Shown piece by piece: positions 24,531-37,940 of a stretch of 64,000 bases of DNA; position 1 is the first letter of the stretch; each line of letters begins with the position of its first letter. Made by a program: the position numbers and the translations under genes. The stretch covers positions 15,611,892 through 15,675,891 of the forward strand of contig NC_080734.1 of assembly GCF_019097595.1 (NCBI RefSeq). Direction: 5' to 3'. Source of the stretch: Hemibagrus wyckioides (lineage: Eukaryota > Chordata > Actinopteri > Siluriformes > Bagridae). A model generated the notes under the pieces. The model did not search any database. It saw nothing but the letters and a program-made list of their open reading frames with translations, and was not told where the DNA came from.

Positions 24531-27500
24531 GTGCTGACCAGTATACATTCTATATAATGTGTTATACAGCGCAGTAGGAGAACTGTAAACAAGAGGGTTC
24601 TTGTAAACATATACACTTCTGTATGGTGGCAGTGTGCAAACAGCAACAGCAGCCATTGAGTAAATGTGCAAAAACATGATGTAAACAGTTAGACGTAGAA
24701 GCAGCAGCTTGCGATAATGTATAGAAAATAGAATAAAGCCATAACCTCAAATAAAATTAAGTTTAGATACAAACCAATCTAAACACAAACCAAACAGATA
24801 ATATCATTAACCAGGGTTGCCAGATTTCAGCAAAATGTCTAGTCCAACCACATCTAACTACATCATAGACACTGCATTTGTATAGTTATATGTTTATCTA
24901 TATGTATATCTAAATGTATAATTATTTATTATTAATTTAATTAACATAATTTAGCAATTACAATAATATATTTGAGGACAGATTTTCATAGTGCCTTGTG
25001 ATGCCATGCTATGATGCAATCACTGCGTTAGTGCATTTACACCTTTGTTTGTATTAGTGCTATAAACCAATACCATAGGAGCTTGGGGAGATTTTTTAAT
25101 TAGCCCAACTTGGCATTGAAAACTGTCAATGACTGGCAATATTTGTCTCCTCCTCCACTAATTTCTTAAGCAGTGATGGGCAGGATGATACAAGTGCTTC
25201 GTGCAGTTCTCATTTTTAACCATTAGGTGCAATAATAACTCTACAAAGCAGTGAGCTTGAATGGAACTGCAAGCAGGTCAGCGCTTAGAGGAACTACAAG
25301 CTCGAAATATATTGAATTGAACAGCAAGCAGGTCAAGCAGGTTTATATCTGTCAAATAGCAGCATTCATTTGTTTAAGGCATTTGTGATTCAAAAGAATT
25401 TCAGGGGAATTTAATATTGCCCTTTGGATGATTCACCACTGATATTAAGTCATAAAATTACCGTTAATATTACCGAATCAATGCAGGATTTCTCATTGAT
25501 TTGCTAATACACACATCAGATAGATGCCTAAATGCATGTTAATATACAGATTACCACAATGTATGGAAGGAATGACATGCTAAAGACCTTTTACTAAATA
25601 TTCCAAATATTCTTGATTTCTTTTTTTATTCACAGCCACCTTAATGAGATGATGTTTAAATAATCAATTATTAAATAGTTAGTATAGATTCACGTCAGCT
25701 TCTTGTTGCCAAGAACATGACAATAAGGTTAATATTTATCCATACTGACATTACTGTAGTATTCCATACCGGCATTCTTACTGATCCTTTGTCACATTGC
25801 ATTGCACTTGGATGCAGGTATTAGAGAAGTCCTGCTCTATAAATTACCTTTTTTTTTATAGCGCATGACTTCTCTAACACCTAATATTTGGGTTGTAGGT
25901 TGAGGTTAAATCCTCTGTACACCCTGCAGCTGCATAGCTGGCAAGGGCATTGTGGGTGGATTCACAAAACTGGCACTAAAAGCAGTATTACAGCCTGTTG
26001 CACCCTGGCCTGTGCTCTAAATTTCTAATGCTGCCAGTTTTTATTACCAGCATGTCAGGGTGCATAACTATAAACAAGCTTTAATAAATGTGTGTGCAAG
26101 TTTGTAAAATCTGTAAAACAGTGTGACTAAGAAGAGTCAGTTTGCACAAAATGATCAACACCTAGATGATACTGGTTTAATGTGTATTACAAAAATACAA
26201 CCCAGAAAATGTCCTGAAGTGGACTGTGCAATAAGGATGAAAAACTTATCAGTGTATACAGGATTTTCCATAACGTGAGCACATCCTTGAATGCAGTCAG
26301 CATTTCTAATTCGATAATCCTCTTTCCCATACACCTTCACTGTCTTGAAATCAGTGACTGTTGCAGAATTGCCCTTTAGCTTGGTGCAGCTGCAGCACTG
26401 CAAAAGAGAAAAGTTAAGACTTAAAGATTTTAAACTCATTGTTGTATATTTCAGCAGAAGGTTGCATCATCACGACAACAGCAATGCACATGTTCCCAAT
26501 TCATTTCACGCCTCTTGCTTACAACACCCAAGGGAATAAGTAGATATTTGAGTCTGCTCCATTTGGCCTTTAGTTCAAAGGTGGAATTAATTATCAGAGA
26601 AAGTGAGGCCATAAGTGTAGACGGGGGAGACATGAGTAACAGGATATAGTAACCACCAAAAAAGATTATTAATTTCCTTGTGGCAGAAATATGAGTGGGT
26701 GAGATGAAAAGTGAGTGAGAGCAAAAGAGAGAGAGAGAGAGAGAGAAAGCTAGAGAGCTATACTGGCACTTTTAAATAGACTTCCTGGAACACCAAATCC
26801 TTTCTGCTATACATATCACCCGATGCCCCATTATTTGCCAAGGTTATGGCAAGGATTATGGGTGGAAATGAGGGCGGAAGAGGGCGAGAAGGTGGATGAT
26901 AGACATCATAACTCCTAGTGACAGGTCAAACTAAATCTTCACACTCCTCTTCTCAACAGAGGTCACATGTTAAATAAAGAAGGAGCCTTTTCCATCTATG
27001 ACTAGAAAGGAAAACGTCTGGTTCTAAACATAGAGCTGCAGTGCCTAATAGAGTGCAAAGGGCATGAAGGATAAATAAATGCACACGCTTTTAGAAACCA
27101 GTAATAAAATGACAGAGAACACCCCCCCCCACACACACACACTCCCGTTACACTGGGGCGTGCTGCTGCCTTTCAGGTTTCCCAGAATTCAATATGTTTA
27201 TGAGAGAAACGTATGAAGCAGTTCTTCTTGGAACCTCACAACTAAGACTGGTGTGTGTGTGTGTGTGTGTTTGCAACTGGGAGAGTATTTAGGTTCCAGA
27301 GATACTCTAAATGCTTGTCGTCTATGTCTATGTGCTTGTCGTGTGTGTGTGTGTTTGTGTGTGTGTGTGTCTTTGAGAGAGATCGAGAGCAAGAGTGTGT
27401 GTAGAGATATGGTTTTATATCTTGGTAGGAAACAAGGATTGGAATGTCTGAGAGTTTTGAATTTATGGAGACATTTAGCCGGTCCTTACAAATAAAACTT

Positions 27501-28479
27501 TTTATTAAACAAAAACTGAAAAGAAAGGTTTCCTGTTTAGTTACTGAGATTAAGGCTAGTGTTAAATTTAGGCGTTCATATTTGCAATATGTCTTAAAGA
27601 AATACTCAGATGCACACATACAGATTTCATTCTCTAAATGTGAGAAGCATTCCACATGGCCAACAGTAAATCTATTGCCCAGTCTCTGTGAGGCTCGTCT
27701 TACTGTAGAACAGCCCTTCCCCTTTTGCCTCCATCTTCTCTGCTCTTTTCTCTTTCTCTCTTCTGTCAAACAACTGTTCTTCTTCATACGTCCTATTTGC
27801 AACGAATCAGATAATAATAATCATCATCATCATCATCATCATTAATCATTCCGAGTGTGTTTAAGGTAAAAGTGAAGCCTTCAGTAGTTTTGGTGGATGT
27901 GACAACCCCAGTTGTTGTGGCTGGGAATGAGGACACAGGAGGCAGGGAAGGGAGAAAAGGAAGTTTTTTCAATTGTGCACACACATAAACCAAATAAATC
28001 AATCCGTTTCATTGTCTCACTGTTCATCTCAATTCTGTTCACTGCTCATCTCAGCCCAGCTTTTTATCATGTCAGCTTCATCTCTCTCTAACCGTTAACC
28101 CCATCCCTGTCCAGCAGTAGAAAAAAAACCTCATAAATAGATTGCAATAGAGTAGACTGGTGTAAACAATGGTGCTTGTTCTCCACCCCTTGCTCTCCAT
28201 TTCACGGTGCTTGACCGTGCCACAGTGATGCAATCTCTTGAGTTTATTTATTAATATCTTCCTGTCTACAATGGATCTATAATGGAATCTAATATTGTCT
28301 ATATGCACCTGTAAGGTTTTTGGATTGGATTATAACAACGTAAAAAGATACCAGGATAAATCATGTCAGATCATTTTCCATATTTAATGAATGGAAATAA
28401 ATAGAAATGTCATATGAAAAATGTCATTTTAAAATAAACTGGCTACTTACAGTAATAAAAAAAAGTCTATCAACTTAGC
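24531..28479. other. Gene-free stretch
   Basis: No supported gene. It holds a strong hairpin (25816-25882), a minus-strand cysteine-bearing open frame (26155-26403), (GA)n at 26726-26749, (GT)n tracts at 27250-27271 and 27341-27370, and (CAT)n at 27820-27842. The longer minus-strand open frame at 27242-27802 ends in repeat-encoded His-Thr and is not credible. Confidence 0.6.
25816..25882. repeat. Near-perfect hairpin, 28-bp stem, 11-nt loop
   Basis: Arms 25816-25843 and 25855-25882 pair at 25 of 28 positions by my count; the three mismatches are isolated. Pairing stops abruptly at both outer ends. It could be a palindromic MITE or a pre-microRNA-like hairpin. No flanking target duplication is evident. 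Confidence 0.8.
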
Positions 28480-28588
<109 letters not shown>

Positions 28589-29040
28589 GACACAAATGCT
28601 ACAGATTTATAAATTGTGAGAATTTGAATTTGATAGGGTTTAGATCTGGGGCTCTGACTTCTTTTGAAACTATGCCTTTGTTGACTTGTGCTTTCCATTG
28701 GATGCTGAAATCTTTAGCTCGCTAGCTCTTAAGGCCCTGCGGTTTTATGCTAGAATAGATGCCTAAACCTTAGAATGTTCCATGTTTCCCTCTATTTTGA
28801 GTAAAGAGAAGCAGCCCTATAGCATGATCCTTTCAACACCATGCTTCATCATGGGTTTGGTCTTCTTGTGGTCAAAAACTGTCTTGTTTTTGTGTCAAGC
28901 ATATCTCAAATGCAGGGATTGACCTGTACTTGCCAGATATTCCCGCAGCTCTTTGTCTTGTTGTTTCATCAGGGATGTCCTTGGTAATGTGACTGTGGGA
29001 CCACATTTTCTCCTCTTACCTTCATGGGGTTCCATGGTAC

Positions 29041-29210
29041 ATGGCAGTGGTAGCTCAGGTGGTTAAGGCTTTGGGTTGTCAAGGCTCAAGCCCCATCACC
29101 ACCAAGCTATCATCATTGGGCCCTAACCAGGGGTCCAGGTACTGCATCATGGCTGACCCTGTGTTCTGACCCCAATCCTCCAACGATGGGACATGTGATT
29201 TTCACTTGAT
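29041..29210 (+). mobile_element. tRNA-derived SINE
   Basis: Box-A-like tagctcaggtggttaagg (29051 onward) and box-B-like ggctcaagcccc, then ccaccaagctatcatcattg, ggcc, catcatggctgaccctgtg and tgaccccaatcc. The tail gatttcacttg is truncated. Same family as 1346-1535, with a better preserved head. Confidence 0.8.
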
Positions 29211-31934
29211 ATTTTTTTTTTGGTATCACTTTAAAGTGGAAAAAGATCCTTCTTTCTAGAATTTAAGCTCTTTATTACATTTCCACTAACCCATTCACAA
29301 TTAAATGCTGTTAGATTGTGCAAGAAAAGAATGTGTGGGCATTCCGGGAAATGTGCTAAAGCAGCTTTGTACGGTTTTACGAAGAACATTGAGTTCTTAT
29401 AAAATGTTTAAAACGTATGAAATGTTCCTCTTAAAAAATCAGAATACTGATTTCCGAATACAGATTGTCCCCTGATTTCCTGTCTCATAATGGCATGTGT
29501 GAAATTAAGCGAAAAATGCACTACACAGCAATTCGCCATATTTCTGCATATATATAGGGTAGAAAGTGAAGTGATTGCATTACAACAATCAAATGAATAG
29601 ATAAGATCAATCAAATGTAATCACGAGACACTATCAGACAGATCTAATCATACATGTGCTTTATTTGTTAGATTGATATAACAAAATCATCTTTCGTATG
29701 GAGTAAAACTTATACCATCATAAAACTATGAGCATCTAGAAAAGATATGAACACAAATATCCTTGAGGCCCACATAAAATAAATTATCCCTTTAATAGCA
29801 GAGCAATAGGGAAGGAAAGGAGGGGGTTGAGTTGGTCTTGCTTTTGCTGATGTAGGTTGACTGACAGACTGCCTGTTTAATTTAAAATCCTTCTCATTGG
29901 CCAACACAATCTCCTGATCCTCAAAGACTATGCTACACATGTCACCCCATATGACGTGTGAAAGACCCCTGCTTGCACGCACCTCAAGCATGACAATGAC
30001 GAGTCCTGCCAGGCAAAATTCATTATCACTGTAATCAATTTCTCTATAATCAGCCTGCTGAGCCGATTGACTGAATTCCATTGACTCATTCGTATCAGAT
30101 TAGTTATGAGACATGACAAATCCTCATCTCTTTATGGTTTGACTTTTGGAATAGGATTTCAGAGCAGCTTTCTAAGTAATTGAGGATTCATGTTGGCAGC
30201 ACATGTAGAAATATAATAGAAGAATAGAAGACATTTAAGCACAAGAAGAAGAAAAAGGAAATAACAGGTAGAAAAAGAGGTAATAGCAGGTACTCACTAT
30301 AATCCCACCATTACACAGTTTGTCAACCTCCTCTACCCTGTCCATCAGCAGTCTCCACAGGACCCCACTGATTAGATATTATTTGGTTGATGGAAACTGA
30401 TGACTGTTTCATCTTCTTCGTTCTTTTATAATAACCAACCTTCAAAAACATACAGTATTTAGGCAGATATTTGTCAACTGTTTATTTATTTATAATAATC
30501 ATAAAATATATATTTTTTTAAATCTGGTGACAAATTGCAGCATTTCATGAGGAACAGTCATTTTTAGTCAAAGCTGCATTCACACCATAAGGAGGGGCAT
30601 AATAATAAAATTGTAAAATCTAGAAAAGGTGAACATGCAAGCAGTACAGCATCCCTGTAGCAGAAAACCTCTACATGAGGTCCACTTTTTATTGTGAGGG
30701 CACAATAAGTGCTATAGACCTTAGATTAAGAAATCTTAGGAAGACTCTTAGAGGACTATGCCAAAAAGAGGCTTTGCCATTGTAATGGAGCCCTATAATG
30801 GAGCCCTAGGGTATGATCCATGCACCACAACATCGAGGGCACTGATGAATGTCACCTTTAGTGTAGATGCTGTTGTCCCTTAAGTAGAATCAGGTTCCTA
30901 GGAAAGGCATACATGGCTAAGAGTGCGAGGGATCCTTGCATTCAAAAGTCATAGCTAAAGGTGCCTGCAAACTGGAACAGTAAGGGCTGAACCTGACCCT
31001 CATTCAGCTGGGGTTCATAAATGGTAGAACAACTGATCTGGAAGATGCTGCTCTAGACCTCCTTGTGCTCCTCTGATAAAGGACAGGAAGGATGACTGAC
31101 CATTCCAGTATACCGAAGGATCTGTTGAGAAGTAAAGTCTCTGAATTGCACAGTGATTCTGATCAGCTGAGCCATGTCTGCTAACAAATTGGTAATTTGA
31201 ATAGAGAGTAGCTCAAAATGTTTTCAGGACATCTTTTTGGTCAATACTGAACCTGGGTGTTTAGCAAGCTGTTTATGCTCAGGGGTTCGGGCTAGAGTAG
31301 ACTCTGAAGCAAGGTTCAAATGTACCAGCCGAGTGCCTCGTCGACATCACTGCACAATCAGTCCAGTGGATGTCTGAATCTAAAAGCGGTCTTCAGAAGG
31401 TCAGTTCTAAGGCAGTGAGGACATAACTGGTGCCGACGTCTAGAAATGTTCATACTCTCCCTGCATGAGTCCTGTGACTTAGGTATTTGTGGCTACTCAC
31501 TCAGTACAGTGTGAACTATGGTGGCAATCTGGCAGTACAGAGAAAATAGGTAGGTTGTATGTGTGGGAAACCAGTTCCAAATAAAGAGCTGTAAATTAGT
31601 GGAAATTGAGCTAAATTAGCTGGCTCAGCAATATACAGTGTGTGGTATGTCGAGGGAAAATCACTCAACCTAACTAGCAACAGAGGGAGGAACTGACTTG
31701 GCGGGGAGAGATGAGCAGTAAGTGTGGCTCATTGTGCAATGAAGAAAACTACACAGTGCAGTCAGGCCTGCTCATTGAGAGCAATTTTTGGAACAGCAGC
31801 ACCTTTAGTTACTTTCCTCTTCCCCTAGGGAAGAATGAAATGAAAACACTCATGTTTTTTGAAATATCGAAATCGAAATATCCTTTAGACAAACAAATAC
31901 AAAAGGTGTGCTGTGTGTGTGTGTGTGTGTGCGT

Positions 31935-31965
<31 letters not shown>

Positions 31966-32545
31966 CAACAGTAATGACCACACGAGCAAAATTCAGACAT
32001 AAACGCCAGAAATAAAGAATAAAAGAAAGTTACAGACTACTGGTCTATTTTCACATTCTCATTAGACAGGAGGACATTTATCCACAAGTTTACCTTTTAC
32101 TCCAAATGGTATATCATTAGAACTAATATAGGTTTCATCTCAACAGCAGTGACATTTTTTTATGCTAGCTGGCACCCTATCTGACTTCATCAGCATGAAT
32201 TAAATTTTCATTATGCTGATGGACTTTTTCGAGGATAAATAGAGGCTCCATAGTTATTTCAGACACTTAGTACAAGTAACCAAGACTACATTATCCAGAT
32301 TCTGCAATTCTATATGTAAAACCTGATAGGTATTTAATTATGTGAACTTATTTCTTCTATTTGGTTCTGATTATGATGGCAAGTTTTGGATATCGAACAC
32401 AAGTTTCGATGTTTTCAACACTTACAATTAATATGTTGCCTTTCTGCTTGTGAGTTGAAACAAAGCTTATGTTCAAGTTTTGTTTATGTTCATTTTTAAG
32501 GCAGCAGGTAAACTTTCATTACAAAAACTTGCCACATTCAGAAAA
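29211..32545. other. Gene-free stretch with unique-looking sequence
   Basis: No exon could be supported. About 29740-30130 and 32050-32330 look like candidate conserved non-coding sequence. About 30540-31680 has more balanced base composition than its surroundings but no open frame; it may be a decayed coding element. A (GT)n-(GA)n tract lies at 31911-31962. Confidence 0.5.
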
Positions 32546-33056
32546 TACACTATGTTGCCAAAAGTTTTAGGACGTCTGTCTTTACATGCACATGAATGTA
32601 ATATGGAGTTGGCCCGCCCTTTGCAACTATAACAGCTCCAACTCTTCTGGGAAGGTTGTCCACAAGGTTTATGGGAATTTTTCCATTTCTCTAGAAGTGC
32701 ATTTTGAGGTCAGGCACCAAGGCCTGGCTCGCAGTCTCCGCTCTAATTCATCCCAAAGGTGTTCTATCAGGTTGAAGTCAGGAGTCTGTGAAGTTCCCCG
32801 ACACCAAACTCAATCATCCATGTCTTTATGGACCTTGCTTTGTGCACTGGTGTGCAGTCATGTTGGAACAGGAAGGGGTCATCTCTAAACTGTTCCCACA
32901 AAGTTGGGAGCATGAAATTGTCCAAAATGTCTTGGTATGCTGAAGCATTAAGAGTTCCTTTCACTGGAACTAAGGGGCCGAGCCCAACCCCTGAAAAACA
33001 ACACCTGAATTCAATAATTACGAGGGGTGTCCCAAAACTTTTGGCAATATAGTGTA
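32546..33056 (-). mobile_element. Tc1/mariner deletion derivative, copy 2
   Basis: Inverted ends cactatgttgccaaaagttt (32548 onward) and its counterpart ggcaatatagtg (ending 33054), with intact TA on both sides (32546-32547, 33055-33056). The minus strand retains a short transposase C-terminal fragment (FQHDCTPVHKARSIKTW block, corresponding to the region of the second catalytic Asp). Same family and orientation as 9674-10204. Confidence 0.9.
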
Positions 33057-33471
33057 GGATCTAGTGTCAAACAACAAAATTATGTTGTTAGGTATTCCAT
33101 CAAGCATGCAGATTTAAAAATGATCTTGTTAGGAATGCTTTGGCTAATACAGACATACGTATTTTGTGAAGTCAGTCTTGTCAATGCGTAATCAAAAAAA
33201 AAAAAAATTTGATAAAATGTGTACAGTACTTTCAGTTGACTTTTTTCTCCCGTTGACATAAGCTACCTTATCCAAATTCCTTGTTTGTTTGTTTTTTATA
33301 AGGTTTAGCCATTTTAGTCTCTCTGTGTGTGTGTATAGATGTGGTTGGTGTGTGTGAAGTGTGAAATGCAGTTTAGGAAGAGATCAGAAATGACTCCTTC
33401 TTTATTTGTCTGTGTCAATTGCAGCCTATGAACTCTCACTCCTTTTAGAGTGTTAGACGGTGTGCACAAGC

Positions 33472-33502
<31 letters not shown>

Positions 33503-34384
33503 TGTTTTGCACTAAAACGTGCACTTTGTGGTTTCTGTCTGTCCTTTTAACTTAATGAAAGTATGTTTCTTACGTCTCACTCGCGCACAAATACACATTG
33601 TACAGACAGAAGAGCATATCATTACAAATCACTTAAGTGCAGCCCACACCAGACCCAAACACACACACACACACACATTCTATTTTAAATCAACAGAGGT
33701 GCACTGGAATACAAAACAGTGACCAGTGGAAAATCATATTTACACCCAACACGTATGATTTGAAAAAGTAAAAGACATGTACACTGTATCATTAGAAACA
33801 GCCCCTTAATCTCTGCAGATTTTGGTCAAGAGTTTTTCTAAATATGTAGCATTGACAAAAACTCATCTCCTGTATGCTCCGGGCCAAACCCTTAATCACT
33901 GTACTCAGGCTCCAGCAGGCTGAGACGGGCCATCCCACTCCTGACGTTCTGCAGATTTTTGTAGCAGTCCTGCAGAAACACACCCACCTCAACCCATTGC
34001 TTACATTTATACCCAAATCACTTCAAGCTGAAAGTTAAATACAAGTGTTAGAGGTGAAGCTAAATTCTGCATGAGTGCCATGCTCTCTTTCACAGGAAAT
34101 GATTCTTCCTGTAGTCTGTGGTGCAGGATTGTTTAAATATTCTATTATCCAAATATTCTTCATGTCCAGAGAATATAAAAACTCTCCACAACTCTGTTAA
34201 AATAGCGTTTTGATGTTTTGCTATATTTAATGTGATATAGCAACCAGCAGATTTCAAGTGAAAAACAAATAAACAGGGGGGAAAAAAAGTAAAAGAAATA
34301 CCCTACTGGTTGCATAAGTGTGTACACCCCTTACAACTAACCCTATTTATTTACTTGTGTCCACTGGCACTGGAAATCAAGTTA

Positions 34385-34775
34385 TGAAACATTTTATCAC
34401 AGCAAGTCTGATATAAAATGAGTCAGGACTCTGTGGGCTTTCAGTGTAAAAGGTTTTTTTCCCCTCTGTTGGATAAACTTACACAGAATTTTAGTGGTTG
34501 AAGTTTACGGCTTAGAATTTTAAATGCTTATGAACAAGCACTTGAGGGAGTTATATGAATTCCCTATGAATATATTGCCCACAGTAGGCTAAGTAAATAC
34601 TTATAAAATAAAGCTATAAATTCTTAAAGCACTCAAAGTCTGCTTTCATATGAGTCATTAACCACAACTGTGGACTGTGGACACGACAAAGAAATTCAAT
34701 GCTGAAACTGGACACAGCAAAACACGTGCAAAATCCATTTTTGGCCCCTTGAAAGCTAAAGTTAAAGCACCTTTG
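34385..34775. repeat. Dispersed repeat family R1, copy C
   Basis: gcaagtctgatataaaatga, gaattttagtggttgaagtt, atgcttatgaac, catatgagtcattaaccaca, gacaaagaaattcaatgctg and ccatttttggcccc match copies A and B in order. Confidence 0.7.
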
Positions 34776-35763
34776 TTTATAATGGGTACATCACTGAGGA
34801 TAAGAGTGTTCCAACGTATCGCATCTTGATTTGGCAATTGTATTCCATGAAAATGGAAGGACATCCAGTTCTTGTTGATGTCAATCTAGTGTCCACTTGT
34901 CAGTGATGGCCTTCACAGTGTTCCATGATATCGTATTGTATGCTAAAGAATTTTAGTATCTCTCCATTAACACTTTTAACGACGAGACACGCAAACGAAA
35001 CACATGCATGTGTTTTAAACTCTTTGTGGATGGCTTCAGCAGTAGGATGAAACCAAGCAGACGTCAAGCGACGTCGTAAATCGAGTAGTGGTGTGTTACA
35101 CACCAGATGCCTGCATGACCTTTAACCATCAGCTATCTCCTCATACCTGCTCTGCTGCAGATTCCAAAATCTACTGTAAAACTTATCAGCCTAATAGTGA
35201 TCTGGGAAAGGATAAAGCTAGCAACCCAGAGTTCTTTATTTTGCCCCTTACAGATTCTATGTAGAAATCTTAAGAAATCAGAAGAGTTCCACACATCCCT
35301 TGAGAAAACATTGGGTGTGTATTACATCACAGAGGTGGTTTTTTAAGGACATTTGCCTTTTTAAAAGGGTAGGGTGTGATTTTATTTATTTTGGAATGGA
35401 TGGGGATCCTGGTAATCCTAGAAATTGTGCTGGGCATGTTGTTATCTGCTGTACTGTAAAACACACACATTTGTTGCTTATAAGGTCTCTCTCTCCTGTT
35501 CTCTATCTGTCTCTGTGTCTTTCTATCTCTCCCTAGCTCTATCCATCACAACAGAGTCTATTTAAATGACAAAATGGTGACTAGAAGAAGCTAATTGTTT
35601 TTTTTTTGTTTTCTTTTCTATCTGAAGAAAGGTCCCCTTATTGAATGGGATGCCAGGATTGGCAGATAAACCAGAGAAATAGCAACTTTTATATGTATTA
35701 ATAAACTCTTCCAGTGATGTAAATGTTCACACCATGATTTCTTTATTTAATATATTTAAAGTA

Positions 35764-35852
35764 AACTATTCCTTGAGGCCTATTTTCTATTTCCAATAAT
35801 TTGCTGACATAAATATTAAGCTCAGATGAGGGGTTAGAAAACAATATTTCAT
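35764..35852 (+). repeat. 89-bp duplicated element, copy 1
   Basis: Runs from actattccttgaggcc to acaatatttcat. It aligns to 37852-37940 without gaps with six differences by my count. Both copies share an uninterrupted block, gctgacataaatattaagct then cagatgaggggtt. Confidence 0.85.
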
Positions 35853-37851
35853 TTCCACCTTAAAACCTCCACCTTAAACCCTCACCTTAAAGGACACTTG
35901 TTTGACAAAAAGTCCAGCCTCTATGCTGGAAATCTAAGCAGTGGGTGTAAAATTACATGAGGTTCTAGCTGGAATTCTTATACATATGTATAATATACAC
36001 AGCCCTCTATCTTTTGATCAAAGAGTTGCTCCTTTGTGAGCAAACCATCAGAAGTGCTGAAGTTCCCGACACAATGGAAAACCTCAGACTTCTGTGGAAA
36101 AGCAGAGCCCAAAACGTTATCTTTCCAGGAAGTCGTTGAGAAGTGGTTGATGGTAGATGCAAACTACATCCATATGCTGCCAGAACCAGACCCTCAGGCC
36201 TTGTGTCTCTGTTGGGTTGTTTTGTTCCCTGTGTCTAGTGCAGCACCCCGAGCTTGGTGCTGAGGGGGACATTCACATAGCAAAGACATTGGAACAGTAT
36301 GTGCTTGACTGGATATGCCCAAGAGACGCCAGCATATACATGGACTAATGTAGTTGGTGGTGTGCACTCTTTTTCCTATACAACCTGTCACACACGTGTC
36401 CACATTCACACACACACACACACACTGTCACTCCACATTGACACCAGTCAGGTGTTCAGACACGCACTTACATATAAACCAGTGCTTAGCCCTTAGCTGA
36501 ATAGGTTTATTCAACAGTCTATTTTAACACCCCTAGTTTATACAGACTGCTATACACTTCTTTTAACCCCCCCACACCAACACCACACACACACACACAC
36601 ACACACAAAGCACAAAGTAGATTTCAGATGTTGAGCTGGTTTGTTTGTTTCAGTCTTTCACATCAGTTCTTGCATCCTGACATCAAACAGTTTGCTGAAG
36701 TGTTTACTGAAGTCCATCCGGTTGCACGCATCTGCGTGAAAGGCATTAGAAGCCTTGTGTAGCAAATTTATTTTTAGTAATTACACAGGAATGGCAGTGT
36801 TAGGTTACTGTCAACATCTCTGTCAACAACTCATTCCATTCTCATTGTGTTATGTAACATGGTCTGCGTGTGTCACCTTATTCTTCCGTTTTACTGTTTG
36901 AACTTGCACTGTATGGAAAGCTGGAAATATGGCAGCACGCTGAATTGGAAGCTTTTACATTTGTCTCCTGTTACTTGTTGCATGTGAATCACATATCTTT
37001 CCTATTAATTTAGGTTAGTGGTTGCCAGTTAATGATCGCAGGAGGTCGATATGTGTGTGCACTTGCGTGTGTTTCCAGTGTCTCAGACTCTATGTGACTG
37101 AATAGAGCGTGACTCTCTGCACGCACTGGTCCAGTGTGTTTCAGGGCCAGGGACCCTGCAGAGAGCCTTTGCTCGATCAGAGTGAATTATAGCTGGGCAT
37201 AGGCAAGGCCTCCTGCTGGGCTTGTTGTCCTTTCCAGGACTTCTGATGCCATGCAGGCCCCAGACAAATCACACAACCTGACTTCGTCTTTCTCCGTTTT
37301 TCGTCTTATTTCTTCATTTTTACCTCTTTCTCTCTCTCTCTCTCTCTCTCTGATATTTTGGGTTAAAGGTCCTGCTGGCTCAAAAATGGTCAATGACCCA
37401 TTTCACCAGATGTTTTCCAGGATTAGCACACAAACGCTCCAAGCACTCTTAGCATCGCTCATGGATGAATTCATACCATTGATTTATGACAAGAAAATAT
37501 TGTTCTTGTTTATTATAGAGACGCTAATAGACAATAAGTAGGCACTGGTTTCTTATTGGCATGGCTAACCATTACTGGATCTATAAATGAAGTGACTTTA
37601 TCTGCCCTTAATGGGTGGTGCTTCACAATTATATACATAATGACATAATTACACTTTGCAATTATACCTGAACTGTAGACATATTCATCATAGGGGGAAA
37701 AAAACTACACACAGATGTACTTATACTCAGAAGAATTTATTATGTTATACACAGTGCACAAAACAGCTTCTCATACAGTTACAGCCACACACACAGTAAA
37801 TCTATCCATAAGATTAACATGGGATACCCTGTGCCATTGATCCAGAAGTCA

Positions 37852-37940
37852 GACTATTCCTTGAAGCCTATTTTCTCTTTCCAAGAAATTGCTGACATAA
37901 ATATTAAGCTCAGATGAGGGGTTGGAAAACAATATATCAT
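37852..37940 (+). repeat. 89-bp duplicated element, copy 2
   Basis: Direct-orientation partner of 35764-35852, about 2.1 kb away. The flanks do not match, which argues for a dispersed element or an old small duplication rather than a tandem array. Confidence 0.85.

Noticed and set aside
27242..27802. 186-codon minus-strand open frame
   Set aside because: The C-terminal third is (CA)n-encoded His-Thr, the rest has no recognisable domain, and it runs through polymorphic repeats.
36036..36263. 75-codon open frame MSKPSEVLKFPTQW...
   Set aside because: No family recognised, no convincing splice sites around it, and the length is expected by chance in a 34 kb interval.
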